NCBI GenBank assembly: GCA_049644285.1
Contig: JBARRP010000127.1
Location: 1 to 8,206, forward strand
DNA length: 8,206 nt
Direction: 5' to 3'
DNA from: CAVRXT01 sp049644285
Lineage (GTDB): Bacteria > Acidobacteriota > Terriglobia > Acidiferrales > UBA7541
This document shows positions 1-5,369 of the stretch, piece after piece. The translations under genes and the position numbers were made by a program. The notes under the pieces are model-generated. The model saw nothing but the letters and a program-made list of their open reading frames with translations. It was not told the origin of the DNA and ran no database searches. The number at the start of each line of letters is the position of its first letter. Position 1 is the first letter of the stretch.

Positions 1-425
1 CTGTCGTGGTCCGCGCGATGTACGATAACTCTCGACCAGAGCCCAATAACCGTGGCGCTTGCGATCCTTGTTGCGATAGCAGCGACGTAGGTACATGCCT
101 CGATCCTACTCTTCCCACACAACAAACAGGTCACGCCGCAAACAGGAGTGTTAGGGAATCTCGAGGGCTCGAGCAATGGTGCGAATGTGCTCAAAAAATC
201 TTTACGAGCGACAAACCTGCGGAAGTTGAGTTAGTACCAAAGTACTACGCAACCATCGGCCAAGGTTGGGCGATCATCCTAAAGAATCAGCGCGTTACGC
301 TCCGCACGGATTCTCTAAGTGAGACGCTCAGCCTGGCGAGAGCTGGTCTGGAGAAACCCTCAAAGCCTGCCCCTAACTTCAGTGGACATATCCTGTTACG
401 CCGCGCAGCCGCAGGGCTTCCTTGA
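1..425 (+). CDS. Weak, possibly left-truncated small ORF of unknown function
   Basis: An open frame runs from the left edge to a TGA at 423-425, so it could be the 3' part of a longer gene. Internal starts are GTG at 6 and ATG at 18, neither with a ribosome site that can be judged this close to the edge. The first third is Cys-rich (CDPCC, then WCEC near residue 58). The last third has a stretch around GWAIILKNQRVTLRTDS followed by a helix-like SLSETLSLARAGL, faintly recalling small beta-beta-alpha proteins of the DUF2188 type. Codon usage is mixed, with third-position GC close to half, unlike the GC-rich genes to the right. I do not recognise the product. It may be a chance frame or a decayed gene. 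Confidence 0.25.
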   Translation, partial: VVVRAMYDNSRPEPNNRGACDPCCDSSDVGTCLDPTLPTQQTGHAANRSVRESRGLEQWCECAQKIFTSDKPAEVELVPKYYATIGQGWAIILKNQRVTLRTDSLSETLSLARAGLEKPSKPAPNFSGHILLRRAAAGLP

Positions 426-812
426 ACGGATTCACAAACCCAAGGGCGGATGCAGGAAAGATTCCCCTTCTCGTCACCCAAGTTTCGCCCTCCGAGCCCT
501 GCTTGACCAACACGCAGCTTGTTTTTATAGCGCCCGATCCGATTCCTGGGGCCCCATGTGCAGCGAGCTTCTGCTGGGCCAAGGAGCGAGACGTTACAAG
601 GCAATGCTCAAAATGTGCAAAGAAGTTCCCGTCCTCTGCTGCCTCGCGCGGCACAAGCACCCGTCGGTAGCCGTTAACTGCGGCCTGCTGGCTGACAAAC
701 CCAAGGGATTCTGCGATGAGGGAGCCGAGCGAGGCGACTTGTCTGGCCGAACGAGGCTCAGCAGACCGAGGGGGCTACAAGGGAACGTCGAATCTTGGAG
801 TTACGCCGGAGC
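426..812. other. Intergenic or degenerate region without a convincing gene
   Basis: These 387 bases separate the weak left-hand ORF from the stop of the PilZ gene. Short frames exist on both strands, but none has a good ribosome site, consistent codon use or a recognisable family. A plus-strand frame at 422-670 ends in a CSKCAKKF motif that looks zinc-ribbon-like, which may be accidental. The only clear structure is repeat copy 1 at 679-748. Confidence 0.6.
679..748 (+). repeat. Direct repeat copy 1 (about 70 bp)
   Basis: This stretch aligns without gaps to 1165-1234 at a constant offset of 486 bases, with about 11 mismatches over 70 positions (roughly 84% identity). The longest shared cores are around GCTGGCTGAC and GATTCTGCGATG. 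It lies 64 bases beyond the stop of the PilZ gene. Mismatches are not confined to one codon position, which suggests non-coding DNA. After the aligned block this copy continues into TTGTCTGGCCGA (739-750, partly inside the block), a 12-mer that also occurs just before copy 2. Confidence 0.8.
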
Positions 813-1151
813 CTATGCTGCGGATTCGACGTCGATTATCCGGTACTTCTCGATCAGGGCCCCGACGCCCACGCGGTCGAGCGTGTTGCCCAATTTCTCC
901 TCCACGCGCACAACCCGTGCCTGCCCGCTGATAAACGCCTGCGTGCCTTCCGTGACTTCGGGAGGGAGAGGAATTGAGAACTTAAATCGCGATCCTAACC
1001 CGAGGCGAAGGTTAAGCTTGAAGTAAAAACCGCCAGTTGAAATGTCGTGTGTCTCTCCGAAGATCGGGTCGAACTCGTCGAAGTCGGACTCGGGCCTGAT
1101 TTTTACCCGAAGAGCCAATTCGTAGCGACGATCTGCGCGGCGTTCTTCCAT
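813..1151 (-). CDS. PilZ-domain protein, candidate c-di-GMP receptor
   Basis: This 112-residue protein consists of almost nothing but a PilZ domain, the beta-barrel fold that binds the second messenger cyclic di-GMP. Both signature motifs are present: an arginine cluster ERRADRR at residues 3-9 (RxxxR) and DISTGG at residues 36-41 (D/NxSxxG). Later strands (AFISGQARVVRVE, RVGVGALIEKY) fit the rest of the barrel. PilZ proteins of this size usually act through a partner, affecting motility, exopolysaccharide or secretion. The frame is open back to a GTG at 1250, but I chose the ATG at 1151 because the family begins about here and the extra 33 codons lie mostly in a repeat. No clear Shine-Dalgarno precedes 1151, whereas AAAAAGG precedes the GTG, so the start is uncertain. 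The gene lies 130 bases downstream of the sdh operon on the same strand. Confidence 0.8.
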   Translation of the reverse strand: MEERRADRRYELALRVKIRPESDFDEFDPIFGETHDISTGGFYFKLNLRLGLGSRFKFSIPLPPEVTEGTQAFISGQARVVRVEEKLGNTLDRVGVGALIEKYRIIDVESAA

Positions 1152-1164
1152 TTGTCTGGCCGAG

Positions 1165-1234
1165 TGCGGCCCGCTGGCTGACAGCCCGAAGCGATTCTGC
1201 GATGCGGGAGCCGGGCAAGGCGACCTGACCGGCC
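1165..1234 (+). repeat. Direct repeat copy 2, in the leader of the PilZ gene
   Basis: This is the partner of 679-748, in the same orientation and about 84% identical without gaps. It ends 13 bases from the PilZ ATG at 1151. If the PilZ protein instead starts at the GTG at 1250, this repeat would encode its N-terminal extension. The 12-mer TTGTCTGGCCGA at 1152-1163 precedes it and also follows copy 1, so the underlying unit may be longer. One minus-strand dyad (GGCTG-T-CAGCC) is not conserved in copy 1, so there is no evidence of a shared RNA hairpin. Confidence 0.8.
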
Positions 1235-1281
1235 CCAAGAGCTCGCTCACAGTTTACAGCCTTTTTGACTCGATGGCGCTG

Positions 1282-1791
1282 CTATGTCGGCGGCGCGTCG
1301 TGGGCGTCGAACGAGGCGAACTCTTCTTCCCCCCAGGCATAGCCGGGAGTTTGCAGCAGGCGCACACAGCGATTCCAGCGAAGGATGGCATCGTCGTTTC
1401 CCGCCGGACGTACCTTTTCGGCCTCTCCGAAGCATTGCAGGGCCCGCTCGAACAGCGGCAGCAACGTGTGGGGCGGCTGGCCGGCGCGAAGTTGCGCCTT
1501 GGCGCGCCGTTCGTGCAGGAGTCCGGTGTAGTAGACCCGCTCGTAGGGTTCGCTAAGCTTCTGAAAGATTTCTTCAACCTCGCGGTACCGGTCGGATGCG
1601 CCGCCGGTGAACTGATCGGTGATGCTGAGGCCGAGCAAGCGCAGTGCGAGTTGATGCTTCGGCTCGATCACCAGGATATCGCGACAGATTGACTCCGCCT
1701 CTTCCGGCTCGTTCAGATAGCGGTAGAGCTCCACTTTGGCGGTGGCCTCCGCGATCCCCGCTTTCGAAATCGATTTCAGTTTGTATTCCAT
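1282..1791 (-). CDS. Small TPR-like protein, fourth cistron of the sdh operon
   Basis: This 169-residue soluble protein has no signal peptide or membrane segment. It looks all-helical with degenerate tetratricopeptide-like repeats. The clearest spans residues 13-46 and ends in the TPR-like sequence EAESICRDILVIEPKHQLAL; weaker helix pairs follow around 66-100 and 111-146. TPR folds bind proteins, so a scaffold, assembly or regulatory role is possible, but no catalytic motif is visible. The frame is open upstream into sdhB. I chose the ATG at 1791 because GAGAGGGG lies just before it and the extra upstream residues are a shadow of the sdhB end. Only 17 bases separate it from the sdhB stop, so it is almost certainly co-transcribed with complex II. 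I see no obvious terminator before the PilZ gene. Confidence 0.8.
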   Translation of the reverse strand: MEYKLKSISKAGIAEATAKVELYRYLNEPEEAESICRDILVIEPKHQLALRLLGLSITDQFTGGASDRYREVEEIFQKLSEPYERVYYTGLLHERRAKAQLRAGQPPHTLLPLFERALQCFGEAEKVRPAGNDDAILRWNRCVRLLQTPGYAWGEEEFASFDAHDAPPT

Positions 1792-1808
1792 GGCGCCCCT
1801 CTCGACGC

Positions 1809-2549
1809 CTAAGCTGTTTTCGCGCCGCGAATCTTGCGGACCAGCATGAGCAGCGGATCGTAGAACTCGTCCACGACTCGCTCCTTCAGCGGGATGATGG
1901 CATTGTCGGTGATATGAATGTCTTCCGGGCAAACCTCGGTACAACACTTGGTAATGTTGCAGAGCCCGATGCCGAGCTGTTCTTTCAAAACCGCCGCGCG
2001 CGAGACCCCATCGAGCGGATGCATTTCAAGACCGGCCACTCGCACAAAAAAACGCGGTCCGCCGAATTGCTCTTGCTTACCATGATCGCGCAGGACGTGG
2101 CAAACGTTCTGGCACAGGAAGCACTCGATGCACTTGCGGAATTCTTGCACGCGATCCACGTCCCGCTGATCCATTTTCCACTCGACGCCGGGCCGGGGCT
2201 GGAAGGGCGGAATCTTTTTATTCACCCTGAAGTTCCAGGAGACGTCGGTGACCAAGTCCTTGATCAGCGGGAAAGCCTTCATGGGGTAGATGGTGATGGG
2301 CTGATCGAGAGGCAACGAGTCCATGCGCGTCTTGCAAGTGAGCCGCGGACGGCCATTCACCTCGGCCGAGCATGACCCGCACTTCCCTGCCTTGCAATTC
2401 CATCGCAGTGCGAGGTCCGGCGCCTGGTGCGCCTGAATGGAATGGAGCGCGTCCAGCACGACCATCCCGGGAACGACCGGCACACGATAGTCAGCCGGCT
2501 GGCCGCCTTCGCGGTCGCCCCGGAATACCCGCAATGTCGCCTCTGCCAT
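1809..2549 (-). CDS. sdhB: Succinate dehydrogenase / fumarate reductase iron-sulfur subunit
   Basis: This subunit carries electrons from the flavin of SdhA to the membrane subunit of complex II. The 246-residue length matches the family. An N-terminal ferredoxin-type domain has C52, C57, C60 and C72 for the [2Fe-2S] cluster (CKAGKCGSC plus TC). The C-terminal domain has C140, C143, C146 and C207 for [4Fe-4S], and C150, C197 and C203 for [3Fe-4S]. These sit three (first domain) or nine (second) residues before the E. coli SdhB cysteines as I recall them. T200 occupies the position where a fourth cysteine would turn the last cluster into [4Fe-4S]. C202 is an extra cysteine beside a ligand. The ATG at 2549 is well supported by GGAGG (2556-2560) six bases upstream. 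It lies 19 bases after the sdhA stop. Succinate dehydrogenase cannot be told from fumarate reductase by sequence alone. Confidence 0.95.
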   Translation of the reverse strand: MAEATLRVFRGDREGGQPADYRVPVVPGMVVLDALHSIQAHQAPDLALRWNCKAGKCGSCSAEVNGRPRLTCKTRMDSLPLDQPITIYPMKAFPLIKDLVTDVSWNFRVNKKIPPFQPRPGVEWKMDQRDVDRVQEFRKCIECFLCQNVCHVLRDHGKQEQFGGPRFFVRVAGLEMHPLDGVSRAAVLKEQLGIGLCNITKCCTEVCPEDIHITDNAIIPLKERVVDEFYDPLLMLVRKIRGAKTA

Positions 2550-2555
2550 CAGCGG

Positions 2556-2560
2556 CCTCC
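2556..2560 (-). promoter_or_regulatory. Shine-Dalgarno site of sdhB
   Basis: GGAGG on the minus strand lies in the 19-base gap between the sdhA stop and the sdhB ATG, with a six-base spacer. It fixes the sdhB start at 2549. Confidence 0.8.
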
Positions 2561-2568
2561 GTTACTCA

Positions 2569-4287
2569 TTATTTGTCCTCCGCAAGGAGTTGCTTCAATT
2601 CCGCCGGCATCTCGGGAACGGGAGCCTCGACGAGCGACATCGCGCTTCCCTTCTTCACCACGATATTATTCTTCTTCCCCCACGCCGTATCCAAGTTTGG
2701 GTAATCAAGGCGGCTGTGGGCACCACGGCTCTCACGGCGAGTGAGCGCGCTGCGCGTCACAGCTTCCGAGATGGTCAACATGCACCCGAGGTCGCGGGCG
2801 AGATGCCAACCAGGGTTGAACAGGCGCGAGCCTTCGACGCGCATCCGTCCGGCACGCGCCTTCAGTTTCTCAAGCTCCGATAGAGCCCGGTTGAGGTCTT
2901 CCGCGTTACGATAGATGCCGACGAGACTCTGCATGAGCTCCTGCAAGTCTTGGTGAATCGCGTAAGGGTTTTCCCCGTCCGAGCGCTCAAAGAATGCGAG
3001 CATTTCCCGCTCGGCTTCTTCGATTTCGGAGGAATCGATCGTAGGTGTTGGGGTTGTCTTGGCGTGGTTTGCGGCGGCCAATCCTGCCCGGCGGCCGAAA
3101 ACCAGCAGGTCCGAAAGCGAATTGCCCCCCAGCCGGTTCGAACCGTGCAGGCCCGCGGCCGCTTCCCCAGCCGCAAAGAGCCCGGGGACCGAGGTCTGCG
3201 CTGTCTCTGCCTCCACGCGAATGCCTCCCATCATGTAGTGACACGTCGGGCCCACCTCCATGGGCCCTTTCGTGATGTCCACGTCCGCCAGCTCCCGGAA
3301 CTGATGATACATGCTGGGCAGCTTTCGCTTCACATATTCGGCTGGCTTTTGAGAGATGTCGAGAAAGGCGCCGCCGTGCTCGGTGCCGCGGCCCTCGCGC
3401 ACTTCGGTGTAAATAGCGCGTGCCACAACGTCGCGTGTGGACAGCTCCATTTTCTTGGGGTCGTAGCGTTCCATGAAGCGCTCGCCGCTCTTGTTGCGGA
3501 GAATCCCTCCTTCACCGCGCACCGCCTCGGTCACCAGGATTCCTTGCACGCCCGGCGGCCACACCATGCCGGTGGGATGGAACTGCACAAATTCCATGTC
3601 CAGGAGCTCAGCACCGGCGTCATAGGCGAGCGCCATTCCGTCACCGGTGTACTCCCACGAGTTGGAAGTGATTTTCCAGATCTTGCCGATGCCGCCGGTG
3701 GCCATGACGATGGACTTCGCTTTGAAAACCACGAAGCGGCCCTGCTCGCGCCAATAGCCGAAAGCGCCGGCAATGCGTTCGCCGTCCTTGAAGAGGCGCG
3801 TAATGGTGCACTCCATGTACACGTCGATTCCCAAGTGCACGCCGCGATCTTGCAGGGTGCGGATCATTTCGAGGCCGGTGCGGTCACCGACGTGGCACAG
3901 CCGCCTGAAGGTGTGGCCGCCGAAGGCGCGCTGCAGGATTTCGCCGTCCTCGGTGCGATCGAACAGCGCGCCCCACTGCTCGAGCTCGCGCACCCGGTCC
4001 GGAGCTTCCTGGGCATGGAGCTGGGCCATGCGCCAGTTGTTGAGGAATTTCCCGCCGCGCATGGTATCGCGGAAATGAGTGCGCCAGTCGTCCGATTTGT
4101 CCACATTGGCCATCGCGGCGGCGATGCCGCCTTCGGCCATCACGGTGTGTGCCTTGCCTAAGAGCGACTTGCATACGATACCCACACGGGCTCCCTGCGC
4201 CAGGGCCTCGATCGCGGCGCGCAGGCCGGCGCCGCCCGCGCCGATAATGAGGACATCGTGTTCGTGGGTCTCGTATTTGGAATTCAC
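2569..4287 (-). CDS. sdhA: Succinate dehydrogenase / fumarate reductase flavoprotein subunit
   Basis: This is the catalytic subunit, which interconverts succinate and fumarate with a covalently bound FAD on the cytoplasmic face of complex II. It has 572 residues from the GTG at 4287. Visible motifs: dinucleotide fold GAGGAG (16-21); the covalent-FAD histidine in KAHTVMAEGG (H47); GGHTFRRLCHVGDRTG (123-138); FHPTG with H237; RGEGG with R257; CHYMMGG with H350; and SNRLGGNSL with R385. The last four are the usual dicarboxylate-binding and proton-transfer residues. The C-terminal helical domain contains RRESRGAHSR. The frame is open to an ATG at 4371, but that start lies deep inside sdhC. The GTG at 4287 overlaps the sdhC stop as GTGA, the usual sign of translational coupling, and AAGGA lies 12 bases upstream. 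All key residues are present, so the enzyme should be active. Confidence 0.95.
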   Translation of the reverse strand: MNSKYETHEHDVLIIGAGGAGLRAAIEALAQGARVGIVCKSLLGKAHTVMAEGGIAAAMANVDKSDDWRTHFRDTMRGGKFLNNWRMAQLHAQEAPDRVRELEQWGALFDRTEDGEILQRAFGGHTFRRLCHVGDRTGLEMIRTLQDRGVHLGIDVYMECTITRLFKDGERIAGAFGYWREQGRFVVFKAKSIVMATGGIGKIWKITSNSWEYTGDGMALAYDAGAELLDMEFVQFHPTGMVWPPGVQGILVTEAVRGEGGILRNKSGERFMERYDPKKMELSTRDVVARAIYTEVREGRGTEHGGAFLDISQKPAEYVKRKLPSMYHQFRELADVDITKGPMEVGPTCHYMMGGIRVEAETAQTSVPGLFAAGEAAAGLHGSNRLGGNSLSDLLVFGRRAGLAAANHAKTTPTPTIDSSEIEEAEREMLAFFERSDGENPYAIHQDLQELMQSLVGIYRNAEDLNRALSELEKLKARAGRMRVEGSRLFNPGWHLARDLGCMLTISEAVTRSALTRRESRGAHSRLDYPNLDTAWGKKNNIVVKKGSAMSLVEAPVPEMPAELKQLLAEDK

Positions 4288-5042
4288 AGCAGTCGGATGT
4301 CCTTGAGGAAACCGGCGGCGACCATGCGAATGTATAGATCGGTGAAACCCACGGCAAAAAGGCTCACCCACGCAAACAGCATGTGGCGTTCATTCAATGC
4401 GCTGACCCATCGCCACGCGGTGTAGCGCGGCGGGCCGAACGTGGTGCACGAGAAGCAATCGAGCTTCCCTCCCGCCAGGTGGCGTAGCGAGTGACATGAA
4501 AAGGTATAGAGCGTCAACAGGACAATGTTCACCAGCAGCACGAGCGAGCCCACTCCGATTCCGAATCCTTCCGGGAAAACGAAGCCGACAATCGCATCCC
4601 GCCAAAGGAAAGCCAGGAAGATGAGCGCGATGTAAAAAAAATAGCGATGCACGTTTTGCAGAATGAAGGGAAAGGCAGTCTCGCCGCGGTACGACCGGCT
4701 GCCTCCCTCGCTCACCGCGCAAGCGGGCGGATCGAGGAAGAACGCCCGGTAATAGGCTTTTCGATAGTAGTAGCAGGTCGCGCGAAATCCGAGCGGCCCG
4801 CCCAGAATCAAGAGCGCCGGGGAAAACGGCCACCAGCGGTGCTCGGGATCGATCAAGGGAGAATAAAACGGCGAGAGATAAGGCCCCCACTCATAGAACT
4901 TCCCTTCGAAGGCTCGAAACGTAGCATAAATGCCGAACGCGCTCAGCACTACGAAAGCGGGCAGAATTTCCGCCCACCACGCATCCCGCCGCAGCGTGCT
5001 TCCGAAACGGCTTACCGGGCCAACTGTAGAAGGTTCCGCCAA
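4284..5042 (-). CDS. sdhC: Type F complex II membrane anchor, putative Rieske-type cluster protein
   Basis: This 252-residue integral membrane protein passes electrons from SdhB to quinone. I see five likely helices, near residues 25-43, 72-92, 127-148, 163-182 and 219-240. It resembles not the short E. coli SdhC/SdhD pair but the single five-helix subunit of mycobacterial Sdh1. Features shared with that family, as I recall it, are GPYLSPFYSP (53-62), TCYYYRKAYY (89-98), DPPACAV (104-110), QNVHRYF (129-135) and FSCHSLRHLAGG (181-192), followed by DCFSC. In mycobacterial Sdh1, cryo-EM showed a membrane-embedded Rieske-type [2Fe-2S] cluster held by two Cys and two His. Candidate ligands here are C90, C108, C183, H184, H188 and H132; I cannot assign them exactly. 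The start is a TTG at 5042 with no clear Shine-Dalgarno; no ATG or GTG lies in frame nearby. It is the first gene of the operon and overlaps sdhA by four bases. Confidence 0.85.
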   Translation of the reverse strand: MAEPSTVGPVSRFGSTLRRDAWWAEILPAFVVLSAFGIYATFRAFEGKFYEWGPYLSPFYSPLIDPEHRWWPFSPALLILGGPLGFRATCYYYRKAYYRAFFLDPPACAVSEGGSRSYRGETAFPFILQNVHRYFFYIALIFLAFLWRDAIVGFVFPEGFGIGVGSLVLLVNIVLLTLYTFSCHSLRHLAGGKLDCFSCTTFGPPRYTAWRWVSALNERHMLFAWVSLFAVGFTDLYIRMVAAGFLKDIRLL

Positions 5043-5369
5043 GGGCGCACCACGCGGGCCATAGAGTAGTCAGAAAACGTGTTTTTGCAAACCAGAATTT
5101 TGGCTACAACGCATAATGAACCGGATGCCGTCGAGCACTTCGCGTCGCGTTCTGACTGCGCCACGCCGCAGTATAGCGCTTGGCGAAATCTCACAACCGA
5201 GCAGGCTCAGGCATCATCGGCGTCGCTCCTGATGCGATACAGACTCGCACCCATCGCTGTTTCAAAGGACCGCGTAGACTGTCGTAGCTCACCGTGCTGG
5301 CCGCAACGTCGCTCTCACGCACGCCGAGGTAGTCTGCAAAGACCGCAGCGGCCCGGCGTGTAACCGGGT
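5043..5369. other. Intergenic region between the kinase and sdh genes
   Basis: This 327-base gap contains no convincing gene. The half next to sdhC (about 5068-5120) is AT-rich compared with the surroundings and is the likely place for the sdh promoter. Just after the kinase stop there is a short 5 bp dyad (5352-5356 with 5364-5368, 7-base loop) without a T-run, too weak to call a terminator. Open frames here on either strand have no ribosome site or family resemblance. Confidence 0.6.
5063..5090 (-). promoter_or_regulatory. Possible sdh operon promoter
   Basis: On the minus strand TTGCAA (5085-5090) and TACTCT (5063-5068) are separated by 16 bases, giving a loose sigma70-like match (4 of 6 and 3 of 6). 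Transcription would begin around 5056, leaving a very short leader before the TTG at 5042. That fits the missing Shine-Dalgarno but is not strong evidence. Confidence 0.25.

Noticed and set aside
432..705. Shared 13-mer ACAAACCCAAGGG at about 434 and 695 as a third repeat copy
   Set aside because: The similarity does not extend beyond the 13-mer, and one such match is expected by chance in a window of this size.
1152..1281. c-di-GMP riboswitch in the PilZ leader
   Set aside because: I could not find the conserved GEMM motifs or paired helices; the region is mostly the direct repeat.
1792..1947. N-terminal extension of the TPR-like protein to 1947
   Set aside because: It overlaps the end of sdhB and reads as an Arg/His-rich shadow; the ATG at 1791 has a ribosome site.
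2950..4161. Long plus-strand open frame (403 codons) antisense to sdhA
   Set aside because: It lies wholly inside sdhA, whose motifs are all intact. His/Ala/Val-rich antisense frames of this length are common opposite GC-rich genes, and no family is recognisable.
4288..4371. N-terminal extension of SdhA to an ATG at 4371
   Set aside because: It would lie entirely within the end of sdhC, and the extra residues are unlike the family; the GTG at 4287 with GTGA coupling is better.
5352..5368. Hairpin after the kinase stop as a terminator
   Set aside because: Only 5 bp of stem with a 7-base loop and no following T-run on the minus strand.
5191..5369. Minus-strand frame continuing past the kinase stop (contains ADYLGVRESDV)
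   Set aside because: It looks protein-like over a short span, but its only start is inside the kinase gene in another frame, and no family is recognisable.
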